Under the pieces are notes generated by a model. That model was not told the DNA's origin and made no database searches. It worked only from the letters and a program-made list of their open reading frames with translations. From the NCBI GenBank assembly GCA_934394665.1, contig CAKRRS010000001.1, positions 59,632 through 123,631 of the forward strand: a stretch of DNA of 64,000 nucleotides, read 5' to 3'. Below are positions 7,591-15,986 of the stretch, in pieces. Within the stretch, counting starts at the first letter, position 1; each line of letters starts with the position of its first letter. The position numbers and the translations under genes are program-made. This DNA is from an uncultured Acetatifactor sp. Lineage in GTDB: Bacteria > Bacillota > Clostridia > Lachnospirales > Lachnospiraceae.

Positions 7591-9282
7591 ATGGAATTAG
7601 GCAGAAAAAAAGTTCGCTTGGGCGAATTATTGGTAAAAAGTGGTGTCATCACCCCGGAACAGCTCCAGCAGGCACTGGATAATCCAAGCCGTCAGGGTAA
7701 GAAACTGGGAGAGTTCCTCGTAGATGAAGGCATCGTATCGGAAGATGATCTGGCGAAAGCACTGAGTGTCCAGCTGGATCTGGATATGATCGACCTGCAG
7801 AGCACCAACGTGGATAAAGAGGTACTGGATCTGGTACCGGTCAACGTCCTGAAGAAGAACAAGATCTTCCCCTTCGGCTACAAGGAGAATAACTTCAATG
7901 TTCTCATGGTCGCCATGGCGGATCCCCTGGATTACAACGCCATCGATGACATCAACATCATCACCAACTTTCAGGTAGAGCCCGTAGTAGCCACCACCCG
8001 CAGCATCATGCTGGCGATCGATAAATATTTCGGTCAGGAAGAAGTAACCGAGGCACTGGCTGCCTACGCCAAAGAGAAAAAGCTGGATGTGGTGGAAGAT
8101 ATCGCCACGGAGGAGAACATCAACAGCTCCCCGATCGTAATGCTGGTCAAGGACATGATCGAAAAGGCCGTCCGCCAGCGTGCATCCGATATCCATATCG
8201 AACCTATGGAAAATATCATCCGTGTCCGTTACCGTATCGACGGTGCCCTCTATGAGAGAGCGAGATACGGTGTCAACGTACTGTCCGCCATCATCGCCCG
8301 TATCAAGATCATCGGCGGCATGGATATCTCCGAGAAGAGAAAACCCCAGGACGGACGTATCACCCAGATCGTAGACCGCGTGGAATACGATATCCGTGTA
8401 TCCGTCCTGCCTACTGTATATGGGGAAAAAGTCGTAATGCGTCTTGCCGCGAAGAGTGCCCTGAACCGCGACAAGAGCCAGTTAGGCTTCAAACCCTACG
8501 AATTAAAACAGTTTGACTACATTCTGAAAAATCCTCACGGTATCATTCTGGTAACCGGACCTACCGGAAGTGGTAAGTCCACCACCCTGTATACCGCACT
8601 GAGCGAGCTGAACAAAGAAGACGTGAACATCATCACCGTCGAAGATCCTGTCGAGGCGAACATCGACGGTATCAACCAGGTACAGGTCAACACCAAGGCA
8701 GACTTAACCTTCGCGACGGCACTGCGTTCCATCCTGCGACAGGACCCGGATATCATCATGATCGGTGAGATCCGTGACCAGGAGACCGCCAGCATCGCCG
8801 TACAGGCATCCATCACCGGACACCTGGTGGTAAGTACCCTGCATACCAACTCCTCCGCCAGCACCATCACCCGACTGGAGGATATGGGGATCGAATCCTA
8901 CCTGATCGCAGACTCCGTCATCGGCGTTATCGCACAGCGACTGGTCCGCAGACTCTGCCCCTTCTGTAAAAAGCCGAAGCAGGCCACGAAGGATGAAAAA
9001 GAGTTCATGGGTATCGCAGAGGACGAAAATGTTACCATCTATGAGCCTTGCGGCTGCAGCAAATGCGACAATACCGGATTTAAAGGCCGTATCGGTGTCT
9101 ACGAGATCATGCAGATCACTCCGAAGCTGAAGACCATTATCAGCAAGCGGGAAGGTGCCGATATCTTAAAGGAAGAAGCATTAAAAGAAGGAATGCATAC
9201 CCTGCGTATGAGTGCCACGGACTACGTACTGGATGGCACCACCTCCTTCTCCGAGATGGTAAAGGTATCATTTGACGTATAA
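7591..9282 (+). CDS. pilB: Type IV pilus assembly ATPase PilB
   Basis: Hexameric motor ATPase of the GspE/PilB family that drives pilin extraction and pilus extension. Two N-terminal MshEN-type modules (about residues 1-140, LGELLVKSGVITPEQLQQAL and LGEFLVDEGIVSEDDLAKAL) precede the ATPase core with Walker A GPTGSGKST (Lys329), an Asp box, Walker B (MIGEIRDQETA) and a His box (STLHTNS). A zinc tetracysteine follows (CPFC, then CGCSKC). MshEN modules can bind c-di-GMP in some relatives. ATG 7591 is chosen because the in-frame GTG at 7582 lies inside its SD AGGTGA. First gene of the pilus operon. Confidence 0.96.
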   Translation: MELGRKKVRLGELLVKSGVITPEQLQQALDNPSRQGKKLGEFLVDEGIVSEDDLAKALSVQLDLDMIDLQSTNVDKEVLDLVPVNVLKKNKIFPFGYKENNFNVLMVAMADPLDYNAIDDINIITNFQVEPVVATTRSIMLAIDKYFGQEEVTEALAAYAKEKKLDVVEDIATEENINSSPIVMLVKDMIEKAVRQRASDIHIEPMENIIRVRYRIDGALYERARYGVNVLSAIIARIKIIGGMDISEKRKPQDGRITQIVDRVEYDIRVSVLPTVYGEKVVMRLAAKSALNRDKSQLGFKPYELKQFDYILKNPHGIILVTGPTGSGKSTTLYTALSELNKEDVNIITVEDPVEANIDGINQVQVNTKADLTFATALRSILRQDPDIIMIGEIRDQETASIAVQASITGHLVVSTLHTNSSASTITRLEDMGIESYLIADSVIGVIAQRLVRRLCPFCKKPKQATKDEKEFMGIAEDENVTIYEPCGCSKCDNTGFKGRIGVYEIMQITPKLKTIISKREGADILKEEALKEGMHTLRMSATDYVLDGTTSFSEMVKVSFDV

Positions 9283-9425
9283 TTCTATAAAAACCGCAAT
9301 ATTTTATAGAAATTTATCAAAATTTATAAAAATTTTTCAAAAACCTGGACCTTTTCAGGACCGGGGCTCGTCTTACGTAGTTGGGGAGACAGTTAAAGAT
9401 AGAGACGTAATTGGAGGGAAGGCAC

Positions 9426-10640
9426 ATGGCGACCTATGGCTACAAGGCCATCACAAAGGCTGGAAAAGAAGTAAAGGGAAGTTTGGAAGCGGATAACAAA
9501 GATCTGGCAATGGCAGAACTGAGAAGGCAGGAGCTGACCGTTATCGATCTGGGAGAACAGAGCTTCCTGACGAAAGACATCGATATCCAGATCGGCGGAT
9601 GGCCCAAGGCCAGGGATCTAAGCGTCATGTGCCGCCAGTTCGTCAGCATGACCAAAGCGGGCGTCAGCATCCTCGAATCCCTGAAAATGCTGTGCGAACA
9701 GACAGAGAACAAGAGATTGCAGGATGCACTGAAGGAAGTCCGTATCAGTGTGGAAAAGGGTGAGACCCTTGCCGATTCCATGGCGGAACATCCGAAGATT
9801 TTTCCGACAATCATGGTGAACATGGTAGCTGCCGGTGAGGCGTCCGGTAGTCTGGAAACGGCACTGGATCGAGTAGCAGTACAATTGGAAAAAAATAGTA
9901 AGACGCAGGCGATGTTAAAAAAAGCAATGATTTATCCTGTAGTTGTGTGTATTGTAGCTGTGGTTGTAACTATAGTAATGTTAGTAAAGGTAATACCTTC
10001 TTATGAGGATATGTTTAGTCAGCTGGGAACGGATCTGCCTTGGATTACCAAACTCTATGTGAACTTGAGTCACGGTATTCAGAATTATTGGTTTATTATT
10101 ATTCCAGTAGTGATTGCATTGGTAATAGGGATTAAGTATTTTGCGGGAACAAATTCCGGAAAACATGTATTTGGAAAAATTGCATTGAAACTTCCCCTCT
10201 TTAAGAAACTTACGGTGAAATCTGCATCATCTATGATGGCAAGAACATTGAGCACTTTGATGGGGGCCGGAGTTCCTTTGATAGAAGCAGTAGATATTGT
10301 ATCAGGAGTAATGAGTAATATCTATTTTAAAGAAGCGTTAGAAGATGCTCGGGAAGAAATTACAATTGGTATGCCGTTATCCAGACCTTTGCAGGAGAGT
10401 GGACTGTTCCCACCTATGGTATATCAGATGATTCGTATCGGTGAGGAAGCTGGTAGTACGGAGGAAATGCTTGACAAAATTGCTGACTATTACGATGAAG
10501 AAGTGGAAATGGAAATTCAGTCTCTGATGGCTGCATTAGAGCCTATGATTATTATTGTACTGGCTATCGTAGTCGGCGGATTGATTGCAGCATGTATGGC
10601 ACCTATGGTATCAATGTATGCAGCACTTGATAATTTATAA
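9426..10640 (+). CDS. pilC: Type IV pilus platform protein PilC
   Basis: Inner-membrane platform of the pilus machine (GspF/PilC family), thought to be turned by PilB. Two GspF domains (about residues 60-185 and 265-390) each end in hydrophobic segments (about 160-185, 210-235, 370-400). The repeated MCRQFVSMTKAGV and MARTLSTLMGAGVPL mark the domain starts. ATG 9426 has GGAGGGA at the right distance; a longer TTG start at 9411 overlaps that SD and is rejected. Codon use changes near 9870, from C/G-ending codons before to A/T-ending after, which suggests a mosaic gene. Confidence 0.95.
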   Translation: MATYGYKAITKAGKEVKGSLEADNKDLAMAELRRQELTVIDLGEQSFLTKDIDIQIGGWPKARDLSVMCRQFVSMTKAGVSILESLKMLCEQTENKRLQDALKEVRISVEKGETLADSMAEHPKIFPTIMVNMVAAGEASGSLETALDRVAVQLEKNSKTQAMLKKAMIYPVVVCIVAVVVTIVMLVKVIPSYEDMFSQLGTDLPWITKLYVNLSHGIQNYWFIIIPVVIALVIGIKYFAGTNSGKHVFGKIALKLPLFKKLTVKSASSMMARTLSTLMGAGVPLIEAVDIVSGVMSNIYFKEALEDAREEITIGMPLSRPLQESGLFPPMVYQMIRIGEEAGSTEEMLDKIADYYDEEVEMEIQSLMAALEPMIIIVLAIVVGGLIAACMAPMVSMYAALDNL

Positions 10641-10658
10641 TTATCGTTTTTGCTTTGG

Positions 10659-10691
10659 ATTATCCGTTCTGTGTAGGGACAGAACGATAAT
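10659..10691 (+). promoter_or_regulatory. Stable hairpin between pilC and pilA
   Basis: Arms ATTATCCGTTCTGT and ACAGAACGATAAT pair around GTAGGG with one mismatch. There is no U-run after it. It could raise pilA mRNA stability after processing, or damp read-through. Confidence 0.55.
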
Positions 10692-10756
10692 TAATAAATG
10701 GGGCGGAAAACTTACTACCCTGAAATTAAAAAACACATAAAAAGGAGAATGTTATT

Positions 10757-11194
10757 ATGAACAAGAAACAGAAGAGTTTAACAAACAAAGGTTTCTCCCT
10801 GGTTGAGCTGATTATCGTTATTGCTATTATGGCAGTTCTGATCGGTGTATTAGCTCCTCAGTATTTGAAGTATGTTGAAAGATCAAGAGAGTCTTCTGAT
10901 CTAACAAACTATCAGGAAATTATGTCTGCATTACAGGTATATGCATCAGATGTGCAGGCAACAACTCCTCTTGGATCTGGAACAGTTGTATGTACTAAAG
11001 GAGCTGCATCTTCTGCAACAGGTGCAGGAGTACAGGCTGCTTTAACATCATCATCTATTACTATTACCAATGTGAAAATGAAGAGCTCAAAATATGGTAC
11101 AGCGACAATTACCATTACGGATAATTCAGGAGTTCCTGTATTTACGACAGATAATTCTGATTTGGCTACAGAACTTGGCATTGGCACTCCTTAA
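10757..11194 (+). CDS. pilA: Major type IV pilin (prepilin)
   Basis: Class III prepilin: a 12-residue basic leader ending KG, then FSLVELIIVIAIMAVL with Glu at mature position 5, so PilD should cut after Gly12 and methylate Phe13. The hydrophobic helix (13-35) leads into a 110-residue head rich in Ser, Thr and Ala. There is only one Cys, so no disulfide-bound D-region. It is judged the major pilin because it is small, follows pilB-pilC, and has a strong SD (AAAGGAG) behind a stable hairpin. Head domains of this kind vary greatly between strains. Confidence 0.92.
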   Translation: MNKKQKSLTNKGFSLVELIIVIAIMAVLIGVLAPQYLKYVERSRESSDLTNYQEIMSALQVYASDVQATTPLGSGTVVCTKGAASSATGAGVQAALTSSSITITNVKMKSSKYGTATITITDNSGVPVFTTDNSDLATELGIGTP

Positions 11195-11216
11195 TTAAAA
11201 TTGAAAGGCAACCGAT

Positions 11217-11972
11217 ATGCTCCCCACAATTCTTCTCTACATAGTGATTTTCCTTTATGGAATCGTCATCGGTAGCTTCCTCAATGTGTTGATCTACCGT
11301 ATCCCGAAAAAAGAGAATATTGTAACGACCAGGTCTCACTGCATGAACTGCGGTTATCAGCTGCGGTGGTATGACCTCGTACCGCTGTTCAGCTACCTGG
11401 CGCTGGAAGGCAGATGTCGGAAATGTAAGGCACATATCTCCGCTCAGTACCCCGTCATCGAGGCACTGAACGGAGTGCTGTACCTGATCGTATTCTGGAA
11501 ATATGGGATGAGCGTGGATTCCCTAGTCTACTGCTTGTTGTTTAGTGCACTTCTTGCTTTAAGTGTGATTGATTTCAGAACATATGAGATCCCTGTGGGA
11601 TTTAACTTATTTATACTGACACTGGGGCTGATCCACGGAGTCTTCCACTATACACAGTGGCTGGATTTCCTGATCGGCTTCCTGTGTGTCAGTGTATTTT
11701 TGCTTATTTTGTACTACGCGACCGGAGGCAGAGCCATCGGCGGCGGTGATGTGAAGCTGATGGCAGTCTGCGGATTGCTGTTAGGCTGGAAATTGATTAT
11801 TTTCGCATTTTTACTGGGATGTATCATTGGTTCCGTGATCCATCTGATCCGTATGAAAGTAAGCGGCGAAGGACATGTCCTCGCCATGGGACCGTATCTC
11901 TCCGCAGGAGTGGCAGTCGCTGTCCTGTGGGGCAATGAATTTTTGAACTGGTATCTTGGCCTGTATCATTAA
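11217..11972 (+). CDS. pilD: Prepilin peptidase PilD
   Basis: Bifunctional membrane aspartyl protease and N-methyltransferase (peptidase A24) that processes the five prepilin-like proteins of this operon. The zinc tetrad is present: Cys42, Cys45, Cys67, Cys70 (CMNC, CRKC). Catalytic aspartates are Asp119 (SVIDFRTYEIP) and Asp178 (GGGDVKLM). About eight hydrophobic segments are seen. Because both domains are intact, methylation as well as cleavage is expected. It begins 22 nt after pilA. At 251 residues the length is typical. Confidence 0.96.
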   Translation: MLPTILLYIVIFLYGIVIGSFLNVLIYRIPKKENIVTTRSHCMNCGYQLRWYDLVPLFSYLALEGRCRKCKAHISAQYPVIEALNGVLYLIVFWKYGMSVDSLVYCLLFSALLALSVIDFRTYEIPVGFNLFILTLGLIHGVFHYTQWLDFLIGFLCVSVFLLILYYATGGRAIGGGDVKLMAVCGLLLGWKLIIFAFLLGCIIGSVIHLIRMKVSGEGHVLAMGPYLSAGVAVAVLWGNEFLNWYLGLYH

Positions 11973-12138
11973 AATGATAGCACTAAAATTACTAAGGCTT
12001 TTAAGATAGTAATGCAGAAGAAATAACATAATGAAGTAGAATGAAATGCAGAAATGCGAAAGCTTTCTGCTTGATCAGCTGATAAGAAAGAATATCAGTA
12101 TCAGATAGAAAAATACCGATAAGAGGAAGGGTAGAAGC

Positions 12139-13839
12139 ATGGCAATGAATAATCGCGTATTGAGTATTGAGATCGGCAATTCCTTTACGAAGATCTGCGA
12201 GATCGACTATAAGGTGAAGAAACCGAAGGTCTATAAGGTATTGACCGTCGAGACCCCGGAAGGCATCGTGGTGGACGGTATGCTGCAGCCGACGCAGGAG
12301 TATGCGGATCACCTGGTGAACGCACTGGGCACGAACGGCATCCGTACGAGGAAAGTGATCTTCACCATTTCTTCTACCAGAGTGGCGAGCCGTGAGGTAC
12401 AGATCCCGAACGTGAAGGCGAACAAAATCGAGGCTCTGGTGAAGACGAACGCGAACGATTATTTCCCCGTGGATCTGACCCAGTATGAGATCGGACATTA
12501 TCTGGCAGGCGGACTGACCGAGGCGGGGAAGCTGCGTGTCATGGCACTGGCGGTACCCAAGGCGCTGTTAAACAGCTATTACCAGCTGGCACAGATGTGC
12601 GGCTGGGAGGTCGAGTGCTTCGACTACAGCAGCAACAGCTTATACCAGATCCTTCGTGATGAGAAGACCGAAACCGTTACCATGATGATCAAGATCGATG
12701 AGAACAGCACCATCGTGACCGTGCTTTCCGCAGGTAAGGTGCTGTTACAGAGAACCGTGGCATACGGTGTGCAGGATGCCATCGAGACCATGATCGCTTC
12801 CGGTGCCTATGCCGTGAACGATCCCATGAGTGCGGTAGAACGTTTCCAGAAGAAGACCTGCCTGAACAGAGTACTCCATCAGGGAGATAAGCTCTGGGAG
12901 GAAAATGCCGGACGCTGGGAAGACGAAGATGCCGGCAATGTGGAGGTCACAGCAGCCAGACAGAAGATTACCGCTTCTCTGGAGCCCCTGATCGTCGGCG
13001 TCAGCCGTGTCATTGATTTCTATGATTCCAGGAACGGTGACAATCCGATCCAGAAGACCTTCGTTACCGGCCTCGGCGGCAGCTTCAGCGGCATGAGCAA
13101 GCTGTTCACCAACTGCCTGGAGCGCAAGGTACATACCCTGTCAGAGATGGATGACAAGATCGGCATGAGCAAGGCCATCCGTTCCACCAGACCCGCAGCC
13201 TATATTTCCTGCCTGGGCGCAGTACTCGCCCCCGTGGGACTGATCGATAAGAGTACCCAGAAGGCGAAGGGACTGACGGTAGTCAGCGGTACGAACTACA
13301 CCTTTGTCAGTGTGGCGGTCCTGGTATTGGGCGTGATCCTGTCCATCGCCATGGCAGTCACTTCCCTGACCAGATACTTCGGCACCGTGGCGGAGAATGT
13401 GGCATTGCAGGCGAGAGTCGAGGAATTACAGCCCGCGCAGGCAGTATACAACGATTACCTGGCAACAGCGGCACAGTATGATAAATATCAGTATTTGTAT
13501 GAATATACGGAGAACCCCAATGAGAATCTGGTAGAGTTCATTAATGAGCTGGAGCAGATATTACCCAGTAGCTTCTGGACCAACAGCTTCAGTTCGGATC
13601 TGGAAGGCATCAGTATGTCTGTAACTGTGGAAGGTAAGGCTGCAGCAGCGAGAACGATTCTGAATATCCGCAATATGGAGAGCATTCAGGACGTACAGAT
13701 CAGCAACATTACGGACACACAGAATGAATTGGGAGAGTCTGCAGTGACATTTTCCATTACAGGTACTTATGCAGATATCCATGCGGATACCGAAGAGACC
13801 GAAAGCACCGGAGATGCAGCCGGTACCACAGCACAGTAG
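12139..13839 (+). CDS. pilM: Fused PilM-PilN pilus assembly protein
   Basis: Residues 1-370 form the actin-like PilM ATPase (opening LSIEIGNSFTKICEID; GLGGSFSGM near 311-319). Residues 388-410 are one membrane helix. Residues 411-566 look like PilN: coiled coil, then an alpha/beta domain (LVEFINELEQILPSSFW, then FSSDLEGISMSVTVEGKA). In most bacteria PilM and PilN are separate, and the short cytoplasmic tail of PilN docks in PilM. Here the link would be covalent. No separate pilN gene is present and pilO follows 14 nt later, which supports the reading. The C-terminus is acidic and Thr/Glu-rich. Confidence 0.85.
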   Translation: MAMNNRVLSIEIGNSFTKICEIDYKVKKPKVYKVLTVETPEGIVVDGMLQPTQEYADHLVNALGTNGIRTRKVIFTISSTRVASREVQIPNVKANKIEALVKTNANDYFPVDLTQYEIGHYLAGGLTEAGKLRVMALAVPKALLNSYYQLAQMCGWEVECFDYSSNSLYQILRDEKTETVTMMIKIDENSTIVTVLSAGKVLLQRTVAYGVQDAIETMIASGAYAVNDPMSAVERFQKKTCLNRVLHQGDKLWEENAGRWEDEDAGNVEVTAARQKITASLEPLIVGVSRVIDFYDSRNGDNPIQKTFVTGLGGSFSGMSKLFTNCLERKVHTLSEMDDKIGMSKAIRSTRPAAYISCLGAVLAPVGLIDKSTQKAKGLTVVSGTNYTFVSVAVLVLGVILSIAMAVTSLTRYFGTVAENVALQARVEELQPAQAVYNDYLATAAQYDKYQYLYEYTENPNENLVEFINELEQILPSSFWTNSFSSDLEGISMSVTVEGKAAAARTILNIRNMESIQDVQISNITDTQNELGESAVTFSITGTYADIHADTEETESTGDAAGTTAQ

Positions 13840-13853
13840 GAGGCGGATAAGAG

Positions 13854-14627
13854 ATGAAAGTAAAAAAGAGTGAAATTCAGCTTTTGATCGCGGTACTGGG
13901 AGTCCTTCTGGTCGTGGTGACTTATTTCCTTGTATATGCGAAGTTCAATGAGTTGTCGGATGCTATGGAAAGTCAGAATATGTCATTAAGATCTCAGGTG
14001 TCTACACTGGAGGTATTGGAGCAGCGTAAGGCAGATTATCTGGCTGCTACCGAGAAGATGAAGACCTATATTACCGGGTTTGAGAATCGTTTCCCGGCAG
14101 ATATTTTACCGGAAGACAGCATTATGATGGTGAAGAACATGGAGACAGCAACCAGAACCTATGTAGCAAACATCTCTTTCGGAACCATAGGAGAGGTGGC
14201 GTATGATGCACAGGCTTCCGCAGACAATTCTGCCCTGGCGGCTGCAACTGCGGATGCACCGGCGGATACCGCAGCAGCGGAAGCAGATGCCGCAGTGTCG
14301 GGCACAGATACGACCACGGTTACTACATCCCCTGTCTCCACAGAGGGAACTACCTATGCGGAGACTCATATGTATGAGGTGCCTTTGGGCATCAGTATCG
14401 AATGTACCTATGATGATTTCAAGGGGCTGGTTCGATATATTTACAATCAGCAGGAGCGTCAGAGCATCCAGGGCGTGAACATCAGCTATAACGGTGATAA
14501 CGGAAAATTGTCCGGCAATATGAACCTGAATACGTATTATCTGCTGGGCACAGATAAGGTATATGGGGAACCCTATATTCCCGATATGCCTATGGGTGTA
14601 CAGACGATATTTGGAAACGTGAACTAA
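13854..14627 (+). CDS. pilO: PilO-like pilus alignment protein
   Basis: Bitopic protein: short cytoplasmic tail, one membrane helix (about residues 8-28), a coiled coil (about 30-75) and an extracytoplasmic alpha/beta domain (about 170-257). This is the PilO/GspM layout, and its position right after the PilM-PilN fusion fits. PilO pairs with PilN to link the cytoplasmic motor to the pilus base. A low-complexity Ala/Asp/Thr-rich stretch (about 120-165) interrupts the domain. SD AGGAGG precedes the ATG. Sequence identity to known PilO is low by eye, so the name rests on architecture and context. Confidence 0.8.
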   Translation: MKVKKSEIQLLIAVLGVLLVVVTYFLVYAKFNELSDAMESQNMSLRSQVSTLEVLEQRKADYLAATEKMKTYITGFENRFPADILPEDSIMMVKNMETATRTYVANISFGTIGEVAYDAQASADNSALAAATADAPADTAAAEADAAVSGTDTTTVTTSPVSTEGTTYAETHMYEVPLGISIECTYDDFKGLVRYIYNQQERQSIQGVNISYNGDNGKLSGNMNLNTYYLLGTDKVYGEPYIPDMPMGVQTIFGNVN

Positions 14628-14654
14628 TAGATTTGTTAATCGGGAGTTGTCGTA

Positions 14655-15956
14655 ATGCAGAAGCATAGGAAGAAAAGACAACTGAATAATGAAGGCTTTT
14701 CCCTGGTGGAGCTTCTGATCGCCATTGTGATCCTCTCAATCATTGTAGTGCCACTGCTGCACAGCTTTGTGACATCGGCAAGGACCAATGCAAAGTCCCG
14801 TACCACGATGCATGCCACGGCAATCGCTGAGGACGTCATGGAAATGTTCGAGGCACATTCTCTGGAGGAAATGTCCGATATTTACACGGGCGCTTCACCT
14901 GCGGGATTTACCAATACCGCAGTAAAAGACGACACGACCGGCATCTGGACCTACACGATCCGGGATGCTTCCACCACTTCCGGTACTTATGATGTAGTGG
15001 TGAAGGTGGATCCCACAGCCTACAGTGCGGTGAACAGTTTGGCACAGGTAGATATCAGTAACCTGGCGGGTAATCTGAATGCTGTCTACAGCGAAGCGGC
15101 GGACGGCGCCAAGGAAGCTTATTCTTATTTCGGCGGAGGACTCTATACAGCAGCTATCATGCAGAATACTACCCGGAAGACCGAGATCGATATTGACAGC
15201 AGTAAGATCAACGTAACGCTGGCAACGGGAGCTACGGTGGAGACAGAAGTCTATCTCGTCACAGCGTCCACAACGTATCATTGTGATCCCAGTGTTCTGG
15301 CAACGGGCAGATCTCCGGACTATCCGCAGATGGGAGCGGATTATGTGATTTTTTCCAACGAAGACAGTGTGCGCAGCCGTGCAGCACAGGTGAATGATGT
15401 CAGCGAGCTTGGCAATCAGCTGGCGAATATCATTGTCTGTGTACAGCCACGTGTGGAGAGCGCTCATTACGATGGCGGAAGACCTGCCATTATAGACCGG
15501 ATTGTGTTTAACAATCCGGACAATGTGGAGACGAATCTGCTGGTAGTGGAGCAGACCGAGACACAGGACAGAATAGATATGGTGAGGGATGTCTTAACAA
15601 CAGATTATAATACCATGCGCAGTAAGTATGGGATATCTCTGGAACTGCGGGAAGCATGGCCAGGCTGGATACCGGCTCCCGGTACGACACAGACGTCTGC
15701 GGGAACACTTCGTACGAATCTGCTGGATGAGAGCACCGGACTTACGGCATATGTATTTGTGAATTCTAGCATGACCGGTGCAGGAGCCGGAACGGGACTC
15801 AATTATGAACTGGCGAAAAACATCATGTCCGTGACGAATCTGACACCGGCCAGGGCACAGGATCGTATTTACGACATGGAAGTGAAGGTCTATGCACAGG
15901 ATAAGATTGCAGACGGCAGCCCTATCATTACTATGACAGGAACGGTAACGGAATAA
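14655..15956 (+). CDS. Minor prepilin, PilV/GspI-like
   Basis: Class III prepilin leader of 14 residues (ends NNEG), then FSLVELLIAIVILSIIVVPLL with Glu at mature position 5. The TSARTNAKSRTTMHATAIAEDVMEMFE segment after the helix is typical of PilV/GspI minor pilins. At 433 residues it is much longer than usual (120-200), with an added C-terminal region from about residue 150 of unknown fold, including repeated Thr/Ser-rich beta-type stretches. It opens the presumed tip module. The SD is weak (GGGAG at 14641-14645, 9 nt upstream). Confidence 0.85.
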   Translation: MQKHRKKRQLNNEGFSLVELLIAIVILSIIVVPLLHSFVTSARTNAKSRTTMHATAIAEDVMEMFEAHSLEEMSDIYTGASPAGFTNTAVKDDTTGIWTYTIRDASTTSGTYDVVVKVDPTAYSAVNSLAQVDISNLAGNLNAVYSEAADGAKEAYSYFGGGLYTAAIMQNTTRKTEIDIDSSKINVTLATGATVETEVYLVTASTTYHCDPSVLATGRSPDYPQMGADYVIFSNEDSVRSRAAQVNDVSELGNQLANIIVCVQPRVESAHYDGGRPAIIDRIVFNNPDNVETNLLVVEQTETQDRIDMVRDVLTTDYNTMRSKYGISLELREAWPGWIPAPGTTQTSAGTLRTNLLDESTGLTAYVFVNSSMTGAGAGTGLNYELAKNIMSVTNLTPARAQDRIYDMEVKVYAQDKIADGSPIITMTGTVTE

Positions 15957-15986
15957 CAGGAGAATCCGGAAGGAAGCGTAAGAACC

